A stretch of DNA of 64,000 nucleotides. It comes from JAAYTL01 sp031460505 (GTDB lineage: Bacteria > Bacillota > Clostridia > Tissierellales > Tissierellaceae). The stretch is taken from the NCBI GenBank assembly GCA_031460505.1, contig JAVKTT010000006.1, positions 62,001 to 126,000 of the forward strand, written 5' to 3'. Below are positions 53,586 through 62,144 of the stretch, one piece after another. The position numbers and the translations under genes are program-made. The notes under the pieces were generated by a model. The model was not told where the DNA came from. It was given only the letters and a program-made list of their open reading frames with translations, and searched no databases. Numbering within the stretch: position 1 is the first letter of the stretch; each line of letters begins with the position of its first letter.

Positions 53586-55022
53586 ATGAGGTTTTTACTA
53601 GAAAAAGGCGGTAATGTCGAAGTTATATTAGTTTCAAATAATACTACATCACTTAGTAAGGGTAATGAGTTATTAGAATATCTTAAAGAAAAAGAGATTT
53701 TTAGCGGTAAGCTAAATCAAATCTATGGTGATTTTTCACCAAATGGTGAAAATATTATTTTATTAGGATTAGGTGATGAAAATAAGTTAACATTTAATTC
53801 CTTTAGAACTGCTTTCTATAAAGTAGGTCAAAAACTTATGGAATATAAAATTGAAAGTGTAGGTTTAACTATACCTAAATTTGAGGGTCTCTGCTATAAG
53901 AAAACTATATCTGCAATAACAGAGGGTCTTCTTCAATCTGAATATACATATGATAAATATCTTAGTGAAAAGAAAACTAAACCTTGCGTTAAAGAAGTAT
54001 ATTTTGATGTATTGGAAGACAAGAAGGAAAAAGTTCTTGAGGCAATTAAGGAAACTGAAATTGTAGTTGAAGGAATATTTCTAACGAGAGATCTAGTTAA
54101 CGAAAGACCAATGCACATGTATCCAGAAACATTGGCTAATGCTGCAAAGGACAATCTAGAAGAGTTAGGTATAAAAGTTGATATATATGATAAAACAGGA
54201 ATAGAAAAGCTTGGAATGAAAGCATTTCTTGCTGTATCAGAAGGTTCATCTAAAGAACCTCGCTTCTTTGTAATGACTTATACTGGAGATCCTGATTCAA
54301 AGGAAAAGATTGCATTAGTAGGCAAAGGCTTAACATATGATTCAGGTGGCTATTCACTTAAACCATCTACTAGTATGGATACTATGTTTACTGATATGGC
54401 AGGTTCAGCAACTGTAATTGGAGCATTAAAGGCAATTGCTAAAGCAAAATTAAAGAAAAATGTAGTTGGAGTTGTAGCAGCTTGTGAAAACTTGATTTCA
54501 GGCTCTGCTTATAAGAATGGTGATATTCTAGAATCTATGTCAGGTAAAACAATTGAAGTTTTAAATACTGATGCTGAAGGTAGACTTACTCTAGCTGATG
54601 CGTTATGGTATGCTGCAACAGAAGTAAAAGCTGATAAGATTATAGATCTTGCTACATTAACAGGAGCATGTGTCGTTGCATTAGGCAGCTTAACTACTGG
54701 TGCAATTACTAATGATGAGAAACTAATGAATGATGTTAAAGAAGCTGCAGAATTGTCAGGTGAATATGTATGGCAACTTCCATCACATCCTGAATATAGA
54801 GAACTAATTAAAGGTGATTTCGGGGATGTAAAAAACTCTGCTGGAAGAGGTGCAGGAACAATTACTGCAGGCTTATTCCTAGAAGAATTTGTTAATGAAG
54901 TACCGTGGGTACATTTAGATATTGCTGGTACAGCTTATGATACTAAAGCTACAGGATATTTACCTAAAGGTGCTACTGGGATGCATGTAAAAACTTTATT
55001 TAATCTAATTAAAAATATGTAA
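53586..55022 (+). CDS. pepA: Leucyl aminopeptidase (M17)
   Basis: 478 residues from the ATG at 53586, preceded by TTGGAGGG; the ATG at 53568 in the longer frame lies before that site. The catalytic domain contains IALVGKGLTYDSGGYSLKPS (metal-binding Lys and Asp), MAGSATVIGAL, and the signature NTDAEGRLTLADAL, then LDIAGTAY near the end. All M17 metal and catalytic residues are present. It removes N-terminal leucine and other residues in the cytoplasm. It has an extended -10 (TGATACAAT) just upstream. Confidence 0.96.
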   Translation: MRFLLEKGGNVEVILVSNNTTSLSKGNELLEYLKEKEIFSGKLNQIYGDFSPNGENIILLGLGDENKLTFNSFRTAFYKVGQKLMEYKIESVGLTIPKFEGLCYKKTISAITEGLLQSEYTYDKYLSEKKTKPCVKEVYFDVLEDKKEKVLEAIKETEIVVEGIFLTRDLVNERPMHMYPETLANAAKDNLEELGIKVDIYDKTGIEKLGMKAFLAVSEGSSKEPRFFVMTYTGDPDSKEKIALVGKGLTYDSGGYSLKPSTSMDTMFTDMAGSATVIGALKAIAKAKLKKNVVGVVAACENLISGSAYKNGDILESMSGKTIEVLNTDAEGRLTLADALWYAATEVKADKIIDLATLTGACVVALGSLTTGAITNDEKLMNDVKEAAELSGEYVWQLPSHPEYRELIKGDFGDVKNSAGRGAGTITAGLFLEEFVNEVPWVHLDIAGTAYDTKATGYLPKGATGMHVKTLFNLIKNM

Positions 55023-55028
55023 TTAAAT

Positions 55029-55049
55029 AAGAGAGGCTAAGCCTCTCTT
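55029..55049. terminator. Bidirectional terminator, pepA and pyrophosphatase genes
   Basis: AAGAGAGGC, a 3-nt loop and GCCTCTCTT, followed by TTTAA; lies between two convergent stop codons. Confidence 0.8.
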
Positions 55050-56702
55050 TTAAATTATGTTGTCAGCATTTGAAATTACATTTGTAATTGGAGGCATAAC
55101 TTGCTTCTTCCTAGATAATACCCCCGGAGCATAAAATGAGTTTCCTTCTAAGGTAGCATTAAAGGCCTGTGCAACACTTTCCTTATTTGGACCTACAACT
55201 ATCATTTCAGATGCCTCTTTAAATATGTCAGTCAACATCAATATAAATATAGAATATCCATATTCTTTAGCTCTCTCTTCCATAGCTATTATTAACTCAT
55301 CCATCATGTCCTTAAGACTATCTGGGTCCATAGTATATACCTGTGATATTCCAACTTTTTCTTCATTAATAACAAATGATTTAAAGTCTTGATTTAGTAA
55401 CTCCTTAGGTGTTTTACCTGTTAGTGAGGTGCCTTCTTTAAACATCTCTAAAGCAAACTCTTCTACATCTAAATCCGCTATTTTAGCTAATCTTTCCAAC
55501 ATGATTTTATCCGTGTTAGTTGAAGTTGGTGACTTGAATAATAATGTGTCGGATATTATTCCAGCAGCTAATATGCCAGCAGTTTTCTTAGATGGTCTAC
55601 GACCGTTTTCAAATAGTATAGATGCCACTATTGTACATGTACTACCTACAGGTTCATTCCTAAAATAAATTGGTGCACCTGTAAATACATCTGCTACCCT
55701 ATGGTGATCAATTATTTCTAATATTTCAGCTTCTTCTAATCCATCTACTGATTGACTTCTCTCATTATGGTCCACTAATATAACTTTTTTCTTTAAGCTA
55801 GAAATCAGGTGGTATCTGGATATGGAACCTACTGCTTTTCTTTCATGATCTATAACTGGATATGATCTATATCTTGTTTGAGACATATGAACTTTTACAT
55901 CATCAACAAGATCATCAAGTGAAAAATACACTAAATCTTCAGTTGTCATTACATATTTAATTGGAACACTTTGAGTGATCATCCTAGCAGCTGTAAAAGT
56001 ATCATGAGGAGTTGATATAACTGCAATACCTCTATCATTGGCTAGTTGTACTAAATTGTCTTCGATCTTTCCATTACCAGTCACTACCATCAATGATATA
56101 TTGCTATTCAATGCAACTTCTTGAATATCTTTTCTATCACCGCATATTACAATGTCATTATCTTCTATATATTTCTTGAATGTACTTGGTTCCATTGCTA
56201 AAACTAACAATTTACCGTTAAATGGCTTGTAACTATCTGGAAGTACTATTGACTCTGCAGATAAGGTATCTATAATATTCTCTATAGTAGTCTCAGATTT
56301 TCCTAAAACTGAGTTGTCCCATACATCTATATAATTCTGAATTATATCTGATAAAGTAACTATACCAACTAGTTGCTCATTTTCGTCTACTACAGGTAAA
56401 CTGTAAACATTATTCTTATTCATTATATTTAATGCCATTCTTAATGATATCTCTGGACTAACAGGAGGAATTTTATCGAAGTTTAAATCCTCTACACTTA
56501 GTCTTACTGTATCAATTAAAAGTGGAGCTTCAACCCCAAAATAATTTAATATAAACATAGTCTCCCTGTTTATATCACCTAATCTAACAGGTATAGCATT
56601 TACATCTCCATTACCATTCTTGAATTCTCCATATGCAATGGCTGAACATATGGAATCAGAATCGGGGTTTTTGTGACCTGTTATATATATTGTCTCTTTC
56701 AA
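55050..56702 (-). CDS. Manganese-dependent inorganic pyrophosphatase with CBS and DRTGG domains
   Basis: 550 residues from a TTG at 56700-56702, 6 nt after GGGAGGT (an ATG at 56717 overlaps that site). It is a family II PPase: the DHH part has ITGHKNPDSDSICSAIAYG (about 4-22) and LVDHNERSQSV to EIIDHHRVAD, then DHHA2 near the C-terminus. Inserted are a CBS pair (SLPVVDENEQLVGIVTLSD, YRSYPVIDHERKAVGSIS) and a DRTGG domain. CBS-PPases are inhibited by AMP/ADP and activated by ATP or diadenosine polyphosphates, so this hydrolysis of PPi is likely regulated by energy charge. Confidence 0.96.
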   Translation of the reverse strand: MKETIYITGHKNPDSDSICSAIAYGEFKNGNGDVNAIPVRLGDINRETMFILNYFGVEAPLLIDTVRLSVEDLNFDKIPPVSPEISLRMALNIMNKNNVYSLPVVDENEQLVGIVTLSDIIQNYIDVWDNSVLGKSETTIENIIDTLSAESIVLPDSYKPFNGKLLVLAMEPSTFKKYIEDNDIVICGDRKDIQEVALNSNISLMVVTGNGKIEDNLVQLANDRGIAVISTPHDTFTAARMITQSVPIKYVMTTEDLVYFSLDDLVDDVKVHMSQTRYRSYPVIDHERKAVGSISRYHLISSLKKKVILVDHNERSQSVDGLEEAEILEIIDHHRVADVFTGAPIYFRNEPVGSTCTIVASILFENGRRPSKKTAGILAAGIISDTLLFKSPTSTNTDKIMLERLAKIADLDVEEFALEMFKEGTSLTGKTPKELLNQDFKSFVINEEKVGISQVYTMDPDSLKDMMDELIIAMEERAKEYGYSIFILMLTDIFKEASEMIVVGPNKESVAQAFNATLEGNSFYAPGVLSRKKQVMPPITNVISNADNII

Positions 56703-56799
56703 TGAACTACCTCCCATTGACTTAATTCTTATTATTATATGATTATAACATTTAATTTACTTAATAGTATATCAGTTATTATAAAAATATCTGCAATGG

Positions 56800-56828
56800 T
56801 GAACAAAAGGGACGCGAAACTTTGTTCA
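56800..56828. repeat. REP-like palindrome, copy A
   Basis: A 29-bp unit bounded by TGAACA and TGTTCA with the core GGGACGCGAAAC. It lies 20 bp downstream of the stop codon of the 343-residue exported protein, between two minus-strand genes. It has the same orientation as copies B and C. Confidence 0.85.
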
Positions 56829-56848
56829 TTTACTTTAGCAATCTATAA

Positions 56849-57880
56849 TTATTTATACTCATTAATTGGACTAACTCTTGCTATATGAAGGCTATCCAAT
56901 ATTACATTGCCATATTTATTACCATTTTTATCTCTAACATTAAAATATTCTTCTTTGTAACTTATTCCGCTAGTTGACTGCTGACTTGACCAATGTTTAA
57001 GTCCAATTATCCTATTTCCTTCTCTAATCCAATCAATAAACACAACAGCATGTCCAGTATTATTTTCACGAGAAAGATCAATAAAATCTCCTGGGGCTAC
57101 TTCTTCAAGGTTTGTAATTCTTTCACCTAATCCATATTTTTCGATGGCAACAGCCAGATTACTCTGTGATTTAGGTCCCATTGCAACGTACCATGTCAGC
57201 ATAAAATCCACCATTTCATCCTTTGTCATTCCATTGAAGTTATTTATTTCTATACCATGGTCCTTGTTTCTATTTTGCATTGCTTTAAAAAACACTTCAA
57301 AGGTAATTCCAGTACAATGACTGTATTTTTTTCCGCTTGGATGAGCCTTAAGTATTAGTTCATCTTTATAATATACATTTTCTGTTACTCCGTTATAATT
57401 CTCATAATCATTATTTAAAAGATATGGATAACTTCCATTTTCATAATTATAAGTATTTATAACATCTAAAACATATCTGTTAAGATGTTGACTTAAGTTT
57501 GATGGCACAGTCCTGTTATCTTTAATAGGCTCTTCCCTATTAGGCTGGACAGGATTGTGAGTTGGTTCTTTAACTTCATTTTGAATAGGTTCTTGAACTT
57601 GTACTACTTCTATTTCATCTTCAATATTTGTTTCAATCTCAGTTTCAGTCTCTTCATCTATTAAGTCAATGTTTTCTTCTAAGCTTTCTTCTTTTAAATT
57701 AGCTACTTCTATATACTCTGAAATTAGAGAAGTTGTCCTATTATTCTCTACAAATGGAAATACATTTTCTACATTTAGTTCATAGTTATAGCTGTAATTT
57801 TTGATGGTTTTATAAGAAGTAATTGATGTGATAATTGTAAGCGCTGCAACTAATCCAACTGTTTGTTTCTGTCTAATCAT
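56849..57880 (-). CDS. Exported protein with a cysteine-peptidase-like domain
   Basis: 343 residues. A signal anchor (about 9-27) precedes a low-complexity, Glu-rich linker (about 60-130: EENIDLIDEETETEIETN, then Pro/Asn-rich). The C-terminal domain has Cys and His motifs, KYSHCTGITFEVFFKAM and DFIDLSRENNTGHAVVFIDW, in the order expected for NlpC/P60 or related papain-like enzymes. It may hydrolyse peptidoglycan or act as an amidase, but the family is not certain. ATG with AGGAGA. Confidence 0.7.
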   Translation of the reverse strand: MIRQKQTVGLVAALTIITSITSYKTIKNYSYNYELNVENVFPFVENNRTTSLISEYIEVANLKEESLEENIDLIDEETETEIETNIEDEIEVVQVQEPIQNEVKEPTHNPVQPNREEPIKDNRTVPSNLSQHLNRYVLDVINTYNYENGSYPYLLNNDYENYNGVTENVYYKDELILKAHPSGKKYSHCTGITFEVFFKAMQNRNKDHGIEINNFNGMTKDEMVDFMLTWYVAMGPKSQSNLAVAIEKYGLGERITNLEEVAPGDFIDLSRENNTGHAVVFIDWIREGNRIIGLKHWSSQQSTSGISYKEEYFNVRDKNGNKYGNVILDSLHIARVSPINEYK

Positions 57881-58015
57881 ATTTTATCTCCTATAAGTTA
57901 ATAGTTACTTTCAATTATATAGGAGACTTGTCCTTCTTTATACTAGTAATAAATGGTTTAAATTGAATTAAATTAACTAATATGTGAATACTATTATTGG
58001 ATTGGAGGTATGTAA

Positions 58016-58702
58016 ATGATAATTTGGAAACCTACTATAGCTTTTGTTTTAATATTAATATTAACTCGTATACTAGGAAAGAAACAAATGAGTCAAATGA
58101 CCTTTTTCAATTATGTAACGGGTATTACAATTGGGTCTTTAGCAGCTAATATTATCACTTTTGATGATAAAACCATTTGGGATGAAGTAGTAGGACTTAT
58201 ATGGTGGTGCTTGTTAACTGCTTTATTAGCCTATATTACATTAAAATCAGCAAGGCTAAGAAAAGTTATTGATGGAAAACCTTCAGTACTAATAAAAAAT
58301 GGTGTTATACAAAAAAAAGAACTGAAATCAACCAGAGTTAATATTGAAGAACTAAGTATGATGTTTAGGGAACAAGGAATATTTTCTATGAAAGAAGTAG
58401 ATTACGCAATATTAGAACAAAATGGACAACTAAGCATTCTTAAAATGCAAGATAAAATCACTGTAAGTAGAAAGGATATGAGCATACCAACATCACAACC
58501 AAAATATCTTCCGAAAGAAGTAATTATCGACAGTAGAATAATCCATAAGAATTTAACTTCCTATGGATTAAATCTACAATGGCTAGAAAATCAACTAAAT
58601 CAACAGGGTGTTAATAGTGTTGATGATGTATTCTATGCTGAAATTCAGGATGATGGTACTCTATATATAGCACCTACAACACTCGAACAAAATGAACAGT
58701 AG
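58016..58702 (+). CDS. YetF-type membrane protein (DUF421)
   Basis: 228 residues. Three transmembrane helices occupy about 4-85, with the family pattern LTRILGKKQMSQMTFFNYVTGITIGSLAAN; two DUF421 cytoplasmic domains follow (RKVIDGKPSVLIKNGVI and EELSMMFREQGIFSMKEVDYAILEQNGQLSI). The function of YetF proteins is not known. ATG with GGAGGT. Its last codons, NEQ and the stop at 58700-58702, lie inside the REP-like copy B, so the natural C-terminus may have been altered by the insertion. Confidence 0.93.
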   Translation: MIIWKPTIAFVLILILTRILGKKQMSQMTFFNYVTGITIGSLAANIITFDDKTIWDEVVGLIWWCLLTALLAYITLKSARLRKVIDGKPSVLIKNGVIQKKELKSTRVNIEELSMMFREQGIFSMKEVDYAILEQNGQLSILKMQDKITVSRKDMSIPTSQPKYLPKEVIIDSRIIHKNLTSYGLNLQWLENQLNQQGVNSVDDVFYAEIQDDGTLYIAPTTLEQNEQ

Positions 58703-58721
58703 GGACGCAAAACTTTGTTCA
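58693..58721. repeat. REP-like palindrome, copy B
   Basis: 29-bp unit TGAACA...TGTTCA with core GGGACGCAAAAC. It overlaps the last residues and stop codon of the DUF421 gene. Confidence 0.9.
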
Positions 58722-58730
58722 TTTTAGCAT

Positions 58731-58756
58731 AAAAATCCCCTGATTAGGGGATTTTT
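58731..58756. terminator. Bidirectional terminator, DUF421 and rsgA genes
   Basis: An 11-bp stem (AAAAATCCCCT and complement) with a GATT tetraloop between convergent genes, with A and T runs on the flanks. Confidence 0.9.
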
Positions 58757-58763
58757 TATTGAT

Positions 58764-59834
58764 TTATTTATTTTGCTTTAATGATTTTTGAAATTTTGAT
58801 AGATTTTTCTTATATGACTTTTCCTTTAGCATAATATTTATATCCTCTTTCCTTTTTGCAAATTCTGCTTCTTTCTTTAGTTTTGAATAGTTTTTCCACC
58901 TATCAATGGAAATTTCTCCATTTTCTATGGCAGCTTTAACAACGCAACCTGGCTCAGAAATATGTTTACAATCACTAAATTTACATTTGCTTGCAAGATT
59001 CTCAATTTCATTAAATGTTGCATTAATTCCTTCAGATACATCCCACAAACCAAGCTCTCTCATCCCTGGTGTGTCGATAATCATACTGCCATTTTCCAAC
59101 ATAATTAGTTGTCTATGGGTTGTAGTGTGTCTTCCCTTATCATCATCAATTCTTATATCATTTACTTTCATAATCTCTTTACCTGCGATAGCATTTACAA
59201 GGGATGATTTTCCTACCCCTGATGATCCTAAAAACACAATTGTCTTTGAGGGTTTTATATATTCTTCGACTTCCTCAAGCCCTATCCCAGTATGTGCACT
59301 TACAATTATTATTGGAACTCCTATGGCTATACTCTCAAGTCTCTCCAGATATACGCTATAGTCATGGCACAAATCTGCCTTAGTTAATATAATTACCGGA
59401 CTTCCCCCACTTTCCCAGCTAGTTGATAGGTACCTTTCCATCTTATTAATATTAAAATCTTGATTTAAGGATGAAATGATAAACACATAATCAAAATTAG
59501 TTGCAACAATCTGTTCTTTCCCATTCCATGTGTCCATACGTGAAAACTTGCTTTTTCTCTCAAGTACTCTATAAATCACATCTTCCCCATAAGGATTTCT
59601 CTTAACTAAAACAAAATCACCAATGGAAGGATAAATACTATTTTCATCATTGTAAAATAAAGAAGCTTTTAACCTAGCAGTGGTTTCACCATAATCAGTA
59701 ACAATCTTGTATTCTTCTCGATGTACCTCAATAACTCTTGCAGGGATCAACTCTACATCTCCCATATCAAAATCGGCTATTTGTTTATTAAAAAATTCTG
59801 TATATCCATATTCACTAATTAACTTATTACTCAT
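58764..59834 (-). CDS. rsgA: Ribosome small-subunit-dependent GTPase RsgA (long form)
   Basis: 356 residues, longer than the 290-residue housekeeping YloQ type. An N-terminal OB fold leads into a circularly permuted GTPase: the G4 motif TKADL and G5 SAHTG precede G1 GSSGVGKSSLVNAI and G3 DTPGMREL. The C-terminal zinc motif is CKFSDCKHISEPGCVVKAAI. RsgA releases late 30S assembly factors. ATG with GGAGG. It overlaps a 27-codon ORF by 8 bp and is preceded by a roughly 280-nt leader with a terminator; expression is probably attenuated. Confidence 0.95.
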   Translation of the reverse strand: MSNKLISEYGYTEFFNKQIADFDMGDVELIPARVIEVHREEYKIVTDYGETTARLKASLFYNDENSIYPSIGDFVLVKRNPYGEDVIYRVLERKSKFSRMDTWNGKEQIVATNFDYVFIISSLNQDFNINKMERYLSTSWESGGSPVIILTKADLCHDYSVYLERLESIAIGVPIIIVSAHTGIGLEEVEEYIKPSKTIVFLGSSGVGKSSLVNAIAGKEIMKVNDIRIDDDKGRHTTTHRQLIMLENGSMIIDTPGMRELGLWDVSEGINATFNEIENLASKCKFSDCKHISEPGCVVKAAIENGEISIDRWKNYSKLKKEAEFAKRKEDINIMLKEKSYKKNLSKFQKSLKQNK

Positions 59835-59910
59835 CTAATGCCTCCATTTTTTCATTGTAATTTTTCAATTTATTTGTCATATTCTTTATATTAATTTTAG
59901 TCTTTTCCAT
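59827..59910 (-). CDS. 27-codon ORF overlapping the rsgA start
   Basis: ATG at 59908-59910, with AAGGAG nine bases upstream, to a stop at 59827. The product is basic and helical (begins MEKTKINIKNMTNKLKNYNE), with no match that I recognise. Its stop overlaps the rsgA ATG (GATGAGTAA), and the rsgA ribosome site lies inside its last codons, a layout typical of translational coupling. It is the first ORF after the leader terminator and may be a small protein or a coupling device. Confidence 0.6.
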   Translation of the reverse strand: MEKTKINIKNMTNKLKNYNEKMEALDE

Positions 59911-59943
59911 AACACATCACTCCTTTTAAAATATTTCATAACT

Positions 59944-60004
59944 AAAAAAGGGCATAAAAATACCGTAGATAAGTAACCTTAAATTAGGCCACAATCTACG
60001 GTAT
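59944..60004 (-). terminator. Attenuator terminator in the rsgA leader
   Basis: ATACCGTAGAT and its exact 11-bp complement, 23-nt loop, followed on the minus strand by TTTTT-ATGCCC-TTTTTT. The loop contains AGGTTACT (59972-59979), the exact complement of AGTAACCT at 60110-60117 upstream in the leader. Confidence 0.85.
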
Positions 60005-60067
60005 ATATTCAAAATTTATCATTCTTGGATATATCCTTATAGGCATTTCTTATGAAAGGTTAAAATA

Positions 60068-60109
60068 TTAATGCAAAAATGCAACACAAATAAAGGTATA
60101 CTCCTTCAT
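60068..60109 (-). CDS. Leader ORF 2 of rsgA (13 codons)
   Basis: ATG at 60107-60109; predicted peptide MKEYTFICVAFLH. The upstream ribosome site is weak (AGAG). It begins directly after the antiterminator arm (AGTAACCT), so ribosomes here would cover or free that arm. Presence as a translated ORF is not certain. Confidence 0.35.
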   Translation of the reverse strand: MKEYTFICVAFLH

Positions 60110-60117
60110 AGGTTACT
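60110..60117 (-). promoter_or_regulatory. Antiterminator arm in the rsgA leader
   Basis: AGTAACCT on the minus strand is the exact complement of AGGTTACT in the loop of the terminator (59972-59979). A second pairing is possible between GGGCA (60121-60125) and TGCCC (59950-59954), which lies inside the terminator tail. Both pairings would compete with the terminator. Confidence 0.55.
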
Positions 60118-60134
60118 CTTTGCCCGTATTTAGT

Positions 60135-60167
60135 TTAGATGGAATTCACCTTTATATTTACACTCAT
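60135..60167 (-). CDS. Leader ORF 1 of rsgA (10 codons)
   Basis: ATG at 60165-60167, with a strong AAAGGAG nine bases upstream; predicted peptide MSVNIKVNSI. The start and stop of this ORF are in an 8-bp hairpin (TTTAGATG/CATCTAAA). The good ribosome site makes translation likely, and it would be the sensor for ribosome-mediated attenuation. Confidence 0.55.
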   Translation of the reverse strand: MSVNIKVNSI

Positions 60168-60200
60168 CTAAAACAACTCCTTTCATGCTATCTAGTTTAT

Positions 60201-60229
60201 AGTATATTATTTTATAAAAATTCTGTCAA
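60201..60229 (-). promoter_or_regulatory. Consensus promoter of the rsgA leader
   Basis: TTGACA (60224-60229) and TATACT (60201-60206), 17 nt apart on the minus strand. Transcription would start near 60194, giving a leader of about 285 nt before the 27-codon ORF. Confidence 0.85.
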
Positions 60230-60279
60230 CATTTTTTATTCTTCTTGCCTAAATAATCAAAACTAGATTTCTAGCATTA

Positions 60280-61155
60280 TTACATATCAAACAAATTTAA
60301 TTGATCTACTTTATGTTTATCTTCATATTCTCTAAGATAGGAAAACACCTTTTTAGTATCATAGACAATATTGTGTTTTTTACATGTTTCCCTAAAGATC
60401 TTCATAAGCTTATTGTTATTATCACTACCAATTTCATATGAATTTCCGAATTTTTCAATATACTCCTTTTTCAACCCTGGAAAATGTTCATCTAGCTTTT
60501 GATAGTAATACTCTCGGTTCCCTTCCCTTAATGTTAGGCCCATTCCAAAACAAATAATCCCATGGACCCCTGCTTCTACACAATAATTTAGTATTCCACG
60601 TAAATTTTCCTCTGTATCATTAATAAAAGGTAAAATTGGTCCAAGCCAAACTACAGTAGGAATTCTATTTTGTTGCATAATCTTTAGTACTTCAAAACGC
60701 TCCTTTGTAGTACTTACATTTGGCTCTAATATTTTGCATAGTTCTTCATCATATGTAGTAAGGGTCATCTGAACAACGCATTTTGACTGATTATTTATTT
60801 CTTTCAAGATATCTAAGTCACGTAATATCATTGCGGACTTTGTAAGTATTGCAACACCAAAACCATATTTGTTAATTATCTCTAGGCTTTTTCTTGTATT
60901 CCCAAGCCTTTCCTCAAAATGTATATATGGATCAGACATGGAGCCCGTTCCTATCATGCATTTTTTACGTTTCCTACTTAATGTCTTTTCTAAAAGTTCT
61001 ATGGCATTTTTCTTAACTTCTATATCTTCAAATCTATGGTTTATTTGATAACATTTACTTCTAGAATCGCAGTAAATGCAGCCATGGGTACATCCTCTAT
61101 ATAAATTCATTCCATTTTGTGCAGACAGGATACCTTTTACTTCAACTTCATGCAT
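60280..61155 (-). CDS. Radical SAM protein (spore photoproduct lyase-like)
   Basis: 291 residues from the ATG at 61153-61155 (MHEVEVKGILSAQNGMNLYRG), preceded by AAGGGTG. The frame's apparent start at 61251 runs through REP copy C and the 3' end of the transposase, so it is spurious. The 4Fe-4S motif is CTHGCIYC (CX3CX2C), near residue 23. The core MIGTGSMSDPYIHFEERLGNTRKSLE and LTKSAMILRDLDIL follow the SPL-like group of DNA-repair radical SAM proteins. The chain ends in QLNLFDM, which resembles a beta-clamp-binding tail (QL[S/D]LF). Confidence 0.9.
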   Translation of the reverse strand: MHEVEVKGILSAQNGMNLYRGCTHGCIYCDSRSKCYQINHRFEDIEVKKNAIELLEKTLSRKRKKCMIGTGSMSDPYIHFEERLGNTRKSLEIINKYGFGVAILTKSAMILRDLDILKEINNQSKCVVQMTLTTYDEELCKILEPNVSTTKERFEVLKIMQQNRIPTVVWLGPILPFINDTEENLRGILNYCVEAGVHGIICFGMGLTLREGNREYYYQKLDEHFPGLKKEYIEKFGNSYEIGSDNNNKLMKIFRETCKKHNIVYDTKKVFSYLREYEDKHKVDQLNLFDM

Positions 61156-61196
61156 ATAATTCACCCTTACAATTAAATAATTTTTTTGAACATTTA

Positions 61197-61225
61197 TGAA
61201 CATTAGGGACGCAAAACTTTGTTCA
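61197..61225. repeat. REP-like palindrome, copy C
   Basis: 29-bp unit TGAACA...TGTTCA with core GGGACGCAAAAC. It overlaps the last codons and stop of the RAYT transposase gene, encoding NKVLRP-stop on the minus strand. Confidence 0.9.
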
Positions 61226-61976
61226 TATTCGCAACCTTTCCAACTGAACATCTTACTAACTTCCCAATTTCTCGGTAAGAGAATTTCTCCTCTTCTAATA
61301 GTCTTATTATTAATTCATCCTTATTTTTCAATTCTTCAACTGTATCAATTTTTACTTGTTCCAAATATCGCGAAACTATTCTCTTCCCATATTCATCTTT
61401 GTTTATCATAAGTTCCTCTACTACTTCTAGATAATCATTCTCATCTTCAATTTGATGGAACTCTATAAAGTTATCAATTGTTTTGAAATTAATATTAACT
61501 ATTTCTAATGCATCTCTTGTAATAATATGATTCTCACCCTCTATATACTCTTTCATGCTGCTCCGATTATAAAATTCTGCCTTAGATACCATATTAGCCT
61601 TTACTGGATTATTATGTATATATCTCAGAACACATAGAAAATGTTCATCATTAAAAATAATTTCACTTTTAAATCTGTCTTGAAAGACAGGACCTATCCT
61701 ATTATTCTTAGAATTATAGTAAAATGCATAGCTTGAATTCACTTTCTTCATTAACAAACTCAAATCATCAATACTACCCTCTATTAGCAAGTGGAGATGA
61801 TTGTCCATAATACAATAGCTATAAATATTACAAAATACTTCCCTATTTTTCTCTACAATTATTTTTAATAAATATTTCTTATCCGACTCATAACGAAATA
61901 TTTTGTCCTTATTGATTCCTCTTGTCATTACATGGTAATAACCCGTTGGACTCTCTTGTCTGTATATTCTAGGCAT
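61203..61976 (-). mobile_element. REP-associated tyrosine transposase (RAYT, Y1_Tnp, IS200-like)
   Basis: 257 residues. The Y1 transposase fold has the HUH motif in YCIMDNHLHLLIEG (about residues 56-69), followed by the helix containing the catalytic Tyr (SYAFYYNSKNNRIGPVFQDRFKSE) and the conserved YIHNNPVKA; the C-terminal segment RLLEEEKFSYREIGKLVRCSVGKVANM is an HTH-like extension. These features identify a RAYT, a domesticated IS200/IS605-type enzyme that acts on REP palindromes. REP-like copies C (at its 3' end) and D (about 90 bp upstream of its start) flank it in opposite orientation. No left or right IS ends of IS200 type were seen. Confidence 0.9.
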
Positions 61977-62068
61977 AATCTCACCCCTACTATTTGTTGA
62001 TTAATATATTCTACATATTTAGCTAAAGTCCTTCTTTTTTCTAAACATTTTATTAATTTTATGGAAAA

Positions 62069-62097
62069 TGAACAAAGTTTCGCGTCCCCACTGTTCA
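62069..62097. repeat. REP-like palindrome, copy D
   Basis: 29-bp unit in inverse orientation to copies A-C, core GTTTCGCGTCCC. It lies 93 bp upstream of the transposase start codon and 48 bp before the pterin dehydratase gene. Confidence 0.9.
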
Positions 62098-62144
62098 TTT
62101 AGGGTATAAATAGTATAAATTCTTGAAAAATTGGGGGTATCGTA

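Noticed and set aside
59944..60200. T-box leader upstream of rsgA
   Set aside because: No T-box motif (AGGGTGGNACCGCG-like) is present; the short ORFs fit ribosome-mediated attenuation better.
61156..61251. N-terminal extension of the radical SAM protein up to 61251
   Set aside because: It reads through the REP copy and the end of the transposase gene; a good ribosome site and family-like start lie at 61155.
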